From the NCBI RefSeq assembly GCF_018736145.1, contig NZ_CP059997.1:9609501-9673500 (forward strand): 64,000 nt of DNA, given 5' to 3'. This stretch comes from Amycolatopsis sp. CA-230715. Lineage in GTDB: Bacteria > Actinomycetota > Actinomycetes > Mycobacteriales > Pseudonocardiaceae. A program made the translations under genes and the position numbers. Below are positions 44,977-53,362 of this stretch, piece after piece. The notes below the pieces were generated by a model. The model was given only the letters and a program-made list of their open reading frames with translations. It did no database searches and was not told the DNA's origin. How positions within the stretch are numbered: position 1 is the stretch's first letter; the number at the start of each line of letters is the position of its first letter.

Positions 44977-46061
44977 CGAACGCTCCCTTGGAAATTCGCT
45001 TCGGTGGTGGTGAACGGGACGTAGTCCAGGTCGTAGCCGAACGCACGAGGGCCGACCAGGTCGGTGAACCCTTCGCGGTGCCACTGCTCGGCGGCCGGCA
45101 GCGCGATCACGTCGACGCGTTGGCCGTAGGCGAGGTTCTCGGTCGTGATCGGGCGGGTGTTCTCGTGGTCGAGCACGCAGATCAGGTCGGGCGGGGTGAC
45201 GACCGGTTCGCCGTCGTCGAGCGCTATCAGCAGCTCGTTCTGGATCAACAGCCGCAGCACCCGATCCGGCTCCCCGGCGTGTTCGATCGCGCAGGTGCCG
45301 CGCGTGAACCCGTCGGTGGCCCTGCGGTCCACGTCCACGACGGTGCCGCTGAACACCGAACGCCCGCCCGCGAAGGCGAGCAGGTCGGCGAGACCGGTCT
45401 CGGCCGCCTCACCGAGGCGCCTGCCCAGTTCCAGGCAGTAGCTCAGCGAGCCGCGGATGGCCGCCGCGGCGCACTGGCCGGCGGTCATCGGGTACTGCGC
45501 GACGGCGTTGGCCATGCCGAGCTGGACCACGGCGGTGCGGCCGAGCGTCTCGGCGGTCTTGTTCGTGGTGGTTTCGAAGATGCCGAGGTTGCCCTTCTCG
45601 TCGGCGACCACGATCGGCGCGGCCGGAAGCCCCGCGAGGGTGAACACGGTCATCTCGATCTCCGGGAACGCCCGGCCCATCCCGTCCGCGTCCACCAGCG
45701 GCAACCCCATCTCGGCGGCCGCGGCCAGCGGGATCAGGGTGTTCATCCCGCCGACCTCGATCGGCATGATCGCCACCAGGTCCCGGCCGAGGTGGCGGCT
45801 CATCGCGCGCAGCGACGCGACGAACTCGCTGCCCGCGGGCACCCGTTCGACGATGACCGTGGGCGCCCCCACCACGGCGACCGCGGCGACCAGCCCGTCG
45901 GGCGGCAGTGCGTCCGGCTCGACCACGGTGACCGGGCCGAACTCGTCGATCGCCTGCTTGGCCATCAACGCACCGATATGCGGGTCACCGCCCCCGCCGG
46001 TGCCGAGCAGCGTGGCGCCGAGCGCGAGCGGCTCTATGTCTTCGGACGTGATCTGCCGCAT
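44973..46061 (-). CDS. DUF917-family protein
   Basis: A 362-aa DUF917 protein: 'ITSEDIEPLALGATLLGTGG' followed by 'GGDPHIGALMAKQAI', 'MPIEVGGMNTLIPLAAAAEM', 'LPLVDADGMGRAFPEIEMTV' and 'VLDHENTRPITTENLAYGQR'. DUF917 genes are habitually paired with HyuA-like subunits and are presumed to form one complex with them. ATG 46061 has a strong AGGAGGT. First gene of the operon DUF917 > hydantoinase > dipeptidase > SDR. Confidence 0.87.
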   Translation of the reverse strand: MRQITSEDIEPLALGATLLGTGGGGDPHIGALMAKQAIDEFGPVTVVEPDALPPDGLVAAVAVVGAPTVIVERVPAGSEFVASLRAMSRHLGRDLVAIMPIEVGGMNTLIPLAAAAEMGLPLVDADGMGRAFPEIEMTVFTLAGLPAAPIVVADEKGNLGIFETTTNKTAETLGRTAVVQLGMANAVAQYPMTAGQCAAAAIRGSLSYCLELGRRLGEAAETGLADLLAFAGGRSVFSGTVVDVDRRATDGFTRGTCAIEHAGEPDRVLRLLIQNELLIALDDGEPVVTPPDLICVLDHENTRPITTENLAYGQRVDVIALPAAEQWHREGFTDLVGPRAFGYDLDYVPFTTTEANFQGSVR

Positions 46062-46149
46062 CCGTCCTACCTCCTGGGTCCGGATCGCTCCCGCGGTCGA
46101 GGGGAGCTGGTACCGGCGCGACGTTAGGCGCATCGCCCCGGTCGCCAGA

Positions 46150-46164
46150 TGTGCATGACGCACA
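46150..46164. promoter_or_regulatory. inverted repeat TGTGC-N5-GCACA in divergent hydantoinase promoter
   Basis: Located in the 223-bp region between the DUF917 gene (minus) and the MFS gene (plus), the largest gap in the window. A candidate operator, perhaps for the PucR-family protein encoded at 50099. A CATGCATG palindrome lies about 30 bp further right. I see no other feature in this gap. Confidence 0.35.
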
Positions 46165-46284
46165 GGCAACGGCGATTTCAGTGCTTCATGCATGGTTCGG
46201 GGCACGGCTGGTCGGCCTATCGTCGCCGCGCCCGTGTCCCACGTCACATCCTCACGGGATGTGCTCCACGCTTCGGAGGCATCG

Positions 46285-47622
46285 ATGAGTTCCACACCGG
46301 CCACACCGACCCCACCCGCACAGCACGGCGACGAGATCGCGCTGAGCGAGGTGTACGAGCGGATGCGGCTGCGCCCGGCACATGTGCGGGCGGGCGCGGT
46401 GCTGTTCGTGGCGTTCGTCCTGGAAGCGTGGGAAATGCTGGCCCTGGTCTACATCGGCCCGGACGTCGAACAGTCGCTGCACATCGATTCGACCCGGATG
46501 GGGGTCGTGGTGTCCGCCCTGTTCTTCGGGATGATCCCCGGTACGTTGCTGGCCGGCAGCATCGCCGACCGCATCGGGCGCCGCCAAACCTGCGCCTGGA
46601 GCCTGGGGTTGTACGGGGTGTGCACCGCGTTGGGAGCGCTGGCACCGGGATTCGGCTGGTTGCTGGTGGCGCGCTTCGCCGCAGGGCTCGTGCTCTCCGG
46701 GCTGCACGCGATGGCGTTCCCGTACTTCGAAGAACTGCTCCCGGCCCGCGTGCGCGGCAAGGCCACGGTCTACCTGTCGTCGGGATGGGCGCTGGGCATC
46801 CTGCTCGCCGTGGGCACCACGGCGTTGGTCGGCTCGCACGGCTGGCGGCTTCTCGTGCTGGTCAACGCGCTCGCCGGGTTCTGGGCGCTGGCGATCTGGA
46901 AGCTGGTACCGGAATCGCCGTACTGGCTGGTCGCCCGCGGCCGGACGGAGCAGGCCTGCCGGGTGCTGCGCGCGCTGGGCACGACGCCGCCGCCGGCGGC
47001 GGCGCTGCGGGTGCCGCACACGCGGCCGGGATCGGTGCGCGCCCTGTTCGGTCCGGCCATCCGGCGGCGCACGATTGTCCTCCTCGTCGCGAACTTCACG
47101 CTGGCGTGGGGGTACTGGGGGTTGCAGACCGGCCTGCCCGCGGTGCTGGCCGGCCAAGGGCTCTCCCTGCCCAACACCCTGACCTTCCTCGCGCTCGGCG
47201 CCGTGGTAATGATCCCCGGCTACCTCAGCGCGTCGGTGCTGACCCACCGGTTCGGCCGCAAGATCGTGTTCATCGGTTACCTCGCGGCGGCGTGCGCCGG
47301 TGGGCTCGTGTTCGCCACCGCGGCCAACACCGCGATGCTCTACCTCGGCAACTTCACGATCTCGTTCTTCAGCCTCGGAGCGTTCGGGGTGTGGAACACG
47401 TGGCTCGGCGAGTGCTATCCGACCTCGGTGCGCGGGGTCGGCTACTCCTGGGGGATCTTCGCCCAGCGCGTGGCCAACGCCGCGGTGCCCTCGGCGATGG
47501 GGGCCATGGCCGCCACGGCCGCCGGGTCCTCGCTCGTGGTCGGGACCATCGACGTGTTCCTGCTCCTCACCGCGCTCCTGGCCTCTCGCCTGCCCGAAAC
47601 CGAGGGCCGCGCGCTGGAATAA
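46285..47622 (+). CDS. MFS transporter, sugar-porter/aromatic-acid type
   Basis: A 445-aa twelve-helix transporter. The first intracellular loop 'GSIADRIGRRQTCAWSLGLY' carries the MFS signature, the central loop follows 'PESPYWLVARGRTEQACRVL', and the repeat 'SVLTHRFGRKIVFIGYLAA' lies in the second half. Closest in style to AAHS-type (aromatic acid:H+) or SP-type porters. ATG 46285 with CGGAGG upstream. First gene of the plus-strand unit with the second hydantoinase/DUF917 pair, so it probably imports their substrate. Confidence 0.85.
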   Translation: MSSTPATPTPPAQHGDEIALSEVYERMRLRPAHVRAGAVLFVAFVLEAWEMLALVYIGPDVEQSLHIDSTRMGVVVSALFFGMIPGTLLAGSIADRIGRRQTCAWSLGLYGVCTALGALAPGFGWLLVARFAAGLVLSGLHAMAFPYFEELLPARVRGKATVYLSSGWALGILLAVGTTALVGSHGWRLLVLVNALAGFWALAIWKLVPESPYWLVARGRTEQACRVLRALGTTPPPAAALRVPHTRPGSVRALFGPAIRRRTIVLLVANFTLAWGYWGLQTGLPAVLAGQGLSLPNTLTFLALGAVVMIPGYLSASVLTHRFGRKIVFIGYLAAACAGGLVFATAANTAMLYLGNFTISFFSLGAFGVWNTWLGECYPTSVRGVGYSWGIFAQRVANAAVPSAMGAMAATAAGSSLVVGTIDVFLLLTALLASRLPETEGRALE

Positions 47623-47634
47623 GCTGATCACACG

Positions 47635-48987
47635 ATGAGCGTGCACCAGGAGCCGGTCCGGATCGGCGTGAGCGTCACCGCGGACGCCGTCCGTGCGGTC
47701 GCGCTCCGCGGAGACGTGCTTCTCGAGCACACCGAACTGGCGCGCGAGAACGACGACGACGCGCTGCGCGACGCGCTCGCCGCGCTTGGCCACTACCGCG
47801 CGACCGCGGTGTCACTGGCCAGCGGCACGCTGCGCGACGCGCTCGACGAACCGGACCAGCTCGCGCCGGTGGCCGTACTGCGCTTCACGCAACCCGGCGG
47901 CACGGTACTCCCGCCGTTCTCCGGGTGGCCTGAACCGATCCGCCGCGCGGTACGGGGCGCGCACCTGACCCTGCCGGGCGGACACGATCTGACCGGCCGC
48001 GAGCTCGCTCCGCTCGACCACGACGGGATCCTGCGCGGCGTCGAGCGGGCCGTGCGGGGCGGTGTGCGCGACATCGCCATCTGCGCGACCGGATCCTGCG
48101 CCATCCCCGACCACGAGGAGCAGACCGCGGAACTGGTGCGGCACAGCTTTCCCGAAGTCACCGTCACCCTCTCGCACGAAGTCGGCGGCATCGGCCTGCG
48201 CGACCGGGAGAACGCCGCCGCGCTCAACGCCGCACTGCGCCGCCGCGCCGCGCACCTGGTCACCGGCCTCGAACGCGTTCTGCGCGCGGCGGGGCTCGCC
48301 GCCCCGTTGATGTTCGTCGCGAACCACGCCGGCGCGATCGGTCCCGAGTACCTGCGCCGGTTCCCGGTGGCGGCGCTCACCGGCGACTGGAGCGCCACCG
48401 CCAGCGGCGCCGCGCATCTCGCCGGGGTGCGCAGGGCGCTGGTCTGCGAACTCACCGGCGACCAGGTGCGGGCCGGGATGGTCGTGGCCGGTACCCCGCC
48501 CCGGACCAGGACACCGCAGACCCTGCGCGGGATCCGTGTGGGCGACATCGTCCCCGAGATCACCACCGCCACCCTGCCCGGCGTCGCGGCACCGTCGGTG
48601 GCGGGCCAGCGCACCACGGTCGCCGTCGGCCGCACACCCGAACGGATCATGGAACTGACCGCGCCGCCCCCGCGCGGTTGGAACCTGTCCGCCGACGACA
48701 TCACCGTTCCCTCCGAGCACGCTTTCGCCGCTGCCGTCGGCGCGGCGCGCAGCCGACCCGAGATCACGATCGAAAGGCTGGTACGGGCGGAAAGCGACGC
48801 CGCGCTCGACCGGGTCCGCGGCACGCTGTCCGAACAGGCACTGGCCCAGACCACCAGCGCCGGCGCCGACCCGGCAACGCCGCGCGTCGAACAGGTCCGC
48901 GCCACACCGGTTTCCTACCTGCCCGGCGGAATCCACCACCTCGTCGTCCGCGCCAGCGGAGACCTGCCGCGCGGAATCCGATCATGA
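47635..48987 (+). CDS. degenerate hydantoinase/oxoprolinase-like protein
   Basis: A 450-aa homologue of HyuA-like subunits, recognisable from 'GGVRDIAICATGSCAIPDHE', 'VTVTLSHEVGGIGLRDRENA' and 'APLMFVANHAGAIGPEYLRR'. The nucleotide-binding signatures are lost. The N-terminal DVGGTNTD is replaced by 'RIGVSVTADAVRAV', the second VGGT loop by 'VCELTGDQVRAGMV', and the GLGGGS strand by 'IRVGDIVPEITTATL'. It is also about 70 residues shorter than the intact paralogue at 43408. It looks like an intact but catalytically different (perhaps ATP-independent or regulatory) subunit, not a pseudogene. The end overlaps the DUF917 gene (ATGA). Confidence 0.78.
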   Translation: MSVHQEPVRIGVSVTADAVRAVALRGDVLLEHTELARENDDDALRDALAALGHYRATAVSLASGTLRDALDEPDQLAPVAVLRFTQPGGTVLPPFSGWPEPIRRAVRGAHLTLPGGHDLTGRELAPLDHDGILRGVERAVRGGVRDIAICATGSCAIPDHEEQTAELVRHSFPEVTVTLSHEVGGIGLRDRENAAALNAALRRRAAHLVTGLERVLRAAGLAAPLMFVANHAGAIGPEYLRRFPVAALTGDWSATASGAAHLAGVRRALVCELTGDQVRAGMVVAGTPPRTRTPQTLRGIRVGDIVPEITTATLPGVAAPSVAGQRTTVAVGRTPERIMELTAPPPRGWNLSADDITVPSEHAFAAAVGAARSRPEITIERLVRAESDAALDRVRGTLSEQALAQTTSAGADPATPRVEQVRATPVSYLPGGIHHLVVRASGDLPRGIRS

Positions 48988-50072
48988 GCACCGCGAGCCA
49001 TGGCCCGATCGCCGCCATCGGCCCTTGTGACGTGCGCGACCTGATGGTCGGCGGGACGGTGTACGCCTCCGGCGGCGGCAGGCGCACCTCGGCGACCGTC
49101 GTCGAGTGGACCACCGACCTGCTCGCCACCCGCGGGCAGGTCCCCGTCGTCGCGGCCGCCGAACTACCCAGCGACACACTCTGCGCTGCCGTCGGCATCG
49201 CGGGCTCGGCCGTGCTGTTCGACGAACTGCTGCCGACCGGTGCCGAATTCACCACCGCCGTGCGCCTGCTCGAACACCACCTGCGCACCACCACGGGCGC
49301 GCTCGTACCGCTCAACACTGGCGGCAGCAACGCCGTGCTCCCGGTCGCCGCCGCGAGCGAACTGGGGCTGCCGCTCGTCGACGCGGACGGTATCGGCCGC
49401 AGCTTTTCCCTGCTGGAGGCGACCGTCTATCGCCTTGGCGGGGTGTCACCGACCCCGATGGCGCTGGCCGGTAGTGGCGGCGAGGCGGTCTTGGTCGACG
49501 CCCCGCCGACCCGCGTCGAGGCGATCACACGTCCGTTCGTGCTCGCCTGCGGGGGTTGGGCCGCCGTGGCCATGTACCCGATGCCTGCGGCGATCCTCGA
49601 CCGCGTCGCCATACCAGGCAGCCTCACACGCACCCTGCACGCGGGACGGGTGGTACGGGAAGCGGCCGGCCTCGACGCGTCGGCGCTCGCCAGGAAGCTC
49701 GGCGGCCGCCACCTCGTCAGCGGCCGTGTTCTCGCCGTCACCCAGCACGACCCGCCCGGCCGGTCCGCGCTGCCCGCTCGTCCCATCAGCGTCACCATCC
49801 GGGAACACCAGGCGCCGCACCGGATCGTGCGCCTCGAAGCGCGCAACGAGATCGCCCTCGCCCTCACCGACGGCGCCGTCGCCGCCACCGCGCCCGACTG
49901 CTTCTGCCTGCTCGGGCTTCCTCACCACGAACTGCTCGACATAGAGAGGATCGAGAGCGGCATGGACGTCACCGTCCTCGTCCTCCCCGCCGCCGACCAA
50001 TGGCGCACCGCCGAAGGAATGGCGATCACCGGCCCGCGGGCGTACGGGTTCCCCGCGCCACCCGGGTCCTGA
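48984..50072 (+). CDS. DUF917-family protein (second copy)
   Basis: A 362-aa paralogue of the protein at 44973, with matching blocks: 'DVRDLMVGGTVYASGGGRRT', 'LVPLNTGGSNAVLPVAAASE', 'LPLVDADGIGRSFSLLEATV' and 'CLLGLPHHELLDIERIESGM'. It is diverged: the GTGGGGDP of copy 1 is 'ASGGGRRT' here. Translationally coupled to the degenerate hydantoinase, implying they act together. Confidence 0.82.
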   Translation: MSTASHGPIAAIGPCDVRDLMVGGTVYASGGGRRTSATVVEWTTDLLATRGQVPVVAAAELPSDTLCAAVGIAGSAVLFDELLPTGAEFTTAVRLLEHHLRTTTGALVPLNTGGSNAVLPVAAASELGLPLVDADGIGRSFSLLEATVYRLGGVSPTPMALAGSGGEAVLVDAPPTRVEAITRPFVLACGGWAAVAMYPMPAAILDRVAIPGSLTRTLHAGRVVREAAGLDASALARKLGGRHLVSGRVLAVTQHDPPGRSALPARPISVTIREHQAPHRIVRLEARNEIALALTDGAVAATAPDCFCLLGLPHHELLDIERIESGMDVTVLVLPAADQWRTAEGMAITGPRAYGFPAPPGS

Positions 50073-50098
50073 CCGCGCGCACCGACCAGGAGCCGTCC

Positions 50099-51625
50099 AT
50101 GCCGGTAACCCCGCGTTCCAGTCCACCCACCGTCGCCGACCTGCACTCCGGCGGCCCGCTGTCCGGGGCCGATCTGGTCACCGAAACCGGGCTGGACAAC
50201 GCCGTCAGCGAGATTCGCATCATCGACGACCTCACGGACCTCGCCCACGTCGCGCCGGGGTCGGCCGTCGTGCTCACCACGGCCGCGGCCCGTGGCGAGT
50301 GGACGGTCGAGACCGCGCTCCGGCAATCGTGGGAGCGCGCCGCGGCCTGCGTCATCAGCCCCGCGAGCGCCGTCACCACCGCGGCGCCGGCGCTCGTTTC
50401 CGAGCGCCTGAAGATCCCGCTGATCACCACCACCGCCGATCCCTACACCGTCGCGCTCAGCCTGGCCCGTGTGATCAACGATCCCGCCGCCGCTCGCGCC
50501 GATCTCATCGCCCAGTGCGTCGCCGCCCTCGACGACCAGCCGTTGCGAGCGCAGGCCGTGCTCGCCGCGCTGCACTCCGCCATCCCCGGCGCCCAGTTCG
50601 CACTGGTCTCCGCCAACGGTGTGCTCGCCGGCCGACCGGCCGTCCAGCAGGCTATCCAAGCTGCCGAGCCGGGCACCGGCGGCCGGCTCATCCGCCGCGC
50701 GCTGCCGCAGCACGCCGCCCCTGGCACCGAACTCGCCGCGCTGCTCGCACCGCGGTCCGCCGGACTCGCCGCCACCGTCCAGAGCGTCCTCGGCATCGCC
50801 ACCCCCATCCTGGCCGCAGCGCTGCTAACCGAACGACTCGGCGCCGAACGCGACGCACGCCTCGCCGAGCGAATCCTCCATCAGCTCCTCGACGCGGCGG
50901 CGCACCCCACCCCGACCGACCTCGAACTGCTCAACCGGGCCGCCGCCTACCACTGGGTCCTGCACGGCCCGCTGCTCCCGGTCGCACTGCGCACCGTCGA
51001 CCACCCGCCTCCCCCCGACCTTCCCGCCACGCTGCCGTCCGCATGGCACGCCGCCGGAGCCACCGCACTGCTGGCCCGCCGAGGCGACGGCTGGGTCACC
51101 TGGTGGCCAGTGCCGACCGGTGACGCTCCCCGCTCCACCGCCCACCACGACCGGGTACGCACCCTCCTGGACGCGGTCCGGCCGACCGCGGCGCTGGTCG
51201 CGGGCATCGGCCCCGTCGTCGACGGGCTCGCTCAGCTACGCTACGGCCTCGACCGCGCGGCGTCGGCGGCCGCGTTCGCCCGGCACAGCGGACCAGGCCA
51301 CGTCGAAACCGTCACCACGATCGGTCCCAGCGTGCTCCTCGCCGCCCTGCCCGTGGACATCCTGACCCCGGCCGCGCACCGCGTCCTCACCCGTCTCGTC
51401 GACCACGATCCGGACCGCACCCTGCTGCGCACGCTCGCCAAGCTCTTGGACACCGCCGGATCCATCAGCGCCACCGCCGACCAGCTCGGCGTCCACCGCA
51501 ACACCGTCACCAGCCGAGCACGCCGCCTGACAGCCCTCGGGCTCGACCCCGAACACCTCGACGACCGTCTCGCCATCCACCTCGCGTGCCATCTGCTCCT
51601 TCACCGCCACGCCACCGCCCAGTGA
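50099..51625 (+). CDS. PucR-family transcriptional regulator
   Basis: A 508-aa regulator. The N-terminal ~120 residues match the PucR sensor domain ('TVADLHSGGPLSGADLVTET', 'LAHVAPGSAVVLTTAAA'). The C-terminus carries the HTH_30 helix-turn-helix 'SISATADQLGVHRNTVTSRA' preceded by 'TLLRTLAKLLDTAG'. PucR proteins control purine, hydantoin and related catabolism. ATG 50099 with CAGGAG upstream; the long upstream reading is antisense/out-of-frame noise. Probable regulator of the adjacent DUF917/hydantoinase operons. Confidence 0.85.
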   Translation: MPVTPRSSPPTVADLHSGGPLSGADLVTETGLDNAVSEIRIIDDLTDLAHVAPGSAVVLTTAAARGEWTVETALRQSWERAAACVISPASAVTTAAPALVSERLKIPLITTTADPYTVALSLARVINDPAAARADLIAQCVAALDDQPLRAQAVLAALHSAIPGAQFALVSANGVLAGRPAVQQAIQAAEPGTGGRLIRRALPQHAAPGTELAALLAPRSAGLAATVQSVLGIATPILAAALLTERLGAERDARLAERILHQLLDAAAHPTPTDLELLNRAAAYHWVLHGPLLPVALRTVDHPPPPDLPATLPSAWHAAGATALLARRGDGWVTWWPVPTGDAPRSTAHHDRVRTLLDAVRPTAALVAGIGPVVDGLAQLRYGLDRAASAAAFARHSGPGHVETVTTIGPSVLLAALPVDILTPAAHRVLTRLVDHDPDRTLLRTLAKLLDTAGSISATADQLGVHRNTVTSRARRLTALGLDPEHLDDRLAIHLACHLLLHRHATAQ

Positions 51626-51656
51626 ACGGTCAGGACCGCCTCAGGGACGTCCGCGA

Positions 51657-52604
51657 TCACCAGCTTCCGTCGGGGTTGACCGCGCGGTCGAGCCACAGGC
51701 ACTCGACGGCGGCCCTCACCTCCGCACCGTGCTCGGCCGCCAGCCGCGGCGCGCCCAGGTTGTCGGCAAGCTGCCGAACGCTACTCACTCCGAAAAGGAC
51801 ATTCGCGACCGGTTCGTACGCAAGACAAAACGCGATCGCGAGCTGCGCGCTGCTCACGCCGAACTCGGCGGCGACCCGGCCCAGTTCGTCCGCAGTGTCC
51901 ACAATAGAGTCCCGAATTCCACCCACGTCGGCGCCGATCTTGCGTCCAGGAGTCCGGTTTCCCAGCAGCACGCCGCCTTCGAAGATGTCGGAGGCTTGCA
52001 GCGCCAGCCGTCCTGCCGCGAAGTGCTTTCCGTAGAAAGGGCCTTCGGCCATCGAGCGCCGGGCCACGCTGTACTTCAGCTGGGCGAAGCCTGGCGCCGG
52101 GAGCCCTTCGCGCGCGGCGAACTCGAGTGCGGTGTCCAGGTCCGCGGCGAGCCAGTTGTTCACGCCCCAGCCGTCGAACCGCCCGCACCGGATCTGCTCG
52201 GCGACGTCGGTGACGATCCGCGGCACATCGGGGCGCTCGCGGTAGTCGCCGACCACCACGAGATCCGCCCGGTCGACCCCGGCCCGCGCCAACGCCGTGT
52301 CGAGCTGCTGCGCGAAGCCCGTTCGCGGGTAGTCCCAGAGCCAGAGCTTCCCGCACAGCTGGTACTCGTCGCGGCCGATCCCCGCCGCGCGCATCGCTTC
52401 GGCGAAGATCAGGTCGGTGCGGGACCCTTCCGCGTGCGGGCCCATGTCGTAGTGCGCGACGTCGAACAACGTGATGCCCGCGTCCACCGCCGACCTGATC
52501 AGGCCCACGGCGTCGTCGAAGGCCATCCTGTCCCACGTGTTCCACGAGCCGAGGCCGAGCAGCGAGGTGGTGACCCCGAGCGGCGCGGCGTGCTTTCCGG
52601 TCAT
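51657..52604 (-). CDS. aldo/keto reductase family protein
   Basis: A 315-aa AKR-fold protein. N-terminal 'LGLGSWNTWDRMAFDDAVGL', Asp and Tyr of the tetrad in 'GITLFDVAHYDMG', Lys in 'YQLCGKLWLWDYP', 'WGVNNWLAADL', and a C-terminal 'LAIAFCLAYEPVANVLFGVS'. The strand that usually supplies the catalytic His ('LVVVGDYRERP') has none. ATG 52604 with AGGAAAGGA upstream. Divergent from the SDR gene with operator copy 4 between them. Paralogue of the protein at 55868. Confidence 0.82.
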   Translation of the reverse strand: MTGKHAAPLGVTTSLLGLGSWNTWDRMAFDDAVGLIRSAVDAGITLFDVAHYDMGPHAEGSRTDLIFAEAMRAAGIGRDEYQLCGKLWLWDYPRTGFAQQLDTALARAGVDRADLVVVGDYRERPDVPRIVTDVAEQIRCGRFDGWGVNNWLAADLDTALEFAAREGLPAPGFAQLKYSVARRSMAEGPFYGKHFAAGRLALQASDIFEGGVLLGNRTPGRKIGADVGGIRDSIVDTADELGRVAAEFGVSSAQLAIAFCLAYEPVANVLFGVSSVRQLADNLGAPRLAAEHGAEVRAAVECLWLDRAVNPDGSW

Positions 52605-52640
52605 AATGTTTCCTTTCCTGGCACCAAAAGAGGGCTTTAG

Positions 52641-52654
52641 TCTACGATCGTAGA
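52641..52654. promoter_or_regulatory. CTAC-N4-GTAG operator copy 4, abutting the SDR start codon
   Basis: TCTACGATCGTAGA, a perfect 14-bp palindrome, ends at the base before the SDR ATG (52655). A -10-like TAGTCT (52638-52643) overlaps it and no Shine-Dalgarno is visible, so the SDR message may be leaderless and directly blocked by a repressor here. Confidence 0.65.
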
Positions 52655-53362
52655 ATGAAAACCGACAGAACGATCGTGGTAACCGGTGGCTCGAGCGGGA
52701 TCGGCCGCGGCGTCGCGGAGACCTTCCTGGCGGCAGGCGACCGGGTGATCGTCGCCGACGTTTCCGGCGACGCGGGATTCGGCGCGGAGTACCGGGAACT
52801 CGACATCTCCGACGCGGATTCCGTCCGCGAAGCCGTGCGCGAGATCGGCACGATCGACGTGCTGGTGAACAACGCCGGCCTCGTCGGCGGCGGCGGTCCC
52901 CTCGTCGACCTGGACGTCGACGTGTTCGACCAGTGCGTGCGGGTGAACTTCCGCGGCACGTTCCTGATGACGCGGGCAGTCGGCGCGCACATGATCGCCT
53001 CGGAAACGCGTGGAGCGATCGTGAACATCTCGTCGATCGGTGCGCGCCAGCCGACGCCGGGCCTCGGCCACTACGAAGCCACCAAGGCCGCGGTCGAAGC
53101 CCTCACCCGGTCCGCCGCGATCGAACTGGCCCCGCACGGCATCCGCGTGAACGCGGTCGCGCCCGGTCCCGTGCACACACCGATGACCGCGGGCCTCACC
53201 GCCGACCCCGCGGCGAGGCGGGCTTGGGAATCGCGGATCCCGCTCGGCACCATCGCCTCCGTCACGGACGTCGCCCCCGCGGTCGTCTTCCTCGCATCCG
53301 AGAACGCCGCGCACATCACCGGCGCCAGCATTCCCGTCGACGGCGGTCAGCTCCTCACCTGA
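52655..53362 (+). CDS. SDR-family oxidoreductase
   Basis: A 235-aa classical SDR: TGGSSGIG at residue 10, Asp after beta-2 ('VIVADVSG', NAD preference), NNAG, catalytic Ser in 'NISSIGARQP', YEATK, and 'HITGASIPVDGGQLLT' at the C-terminus. No Shine-Dalgarno precedes the ATG, which abuts the operator palindrome. 8-bp convergent overlap with the amidohydrolase. Confidence 0.87.
   Translation: MKTDRTIVVTGGSSGIGRGVAETFLAAGDRVIVADVSGDAGFGAEYRELDISDADSVREAVREIGTIDVLVNNAGLVGGGGPLVDLDVDVFDQCVRVNFRGTFLMTRAVGAHMIASETRGAIVNISSIGARQPTPGLGHYEATKAAVEALTRSAAIELAPHGIRVNAVAPGPVHTPMTAGLTADPAARRAWESRIPLGTIASVTDVAPAVVFLASENAAHITGASIPVDGGQLLT

Noticed and set aside
47635..48987. Degenerate hydantoinase subunit as a pseudogene
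   Set aside because: The frame is full and uninterrupted, codon use looks normal and it is coupled to the next gene, so I treat it as a functional divergent protein.
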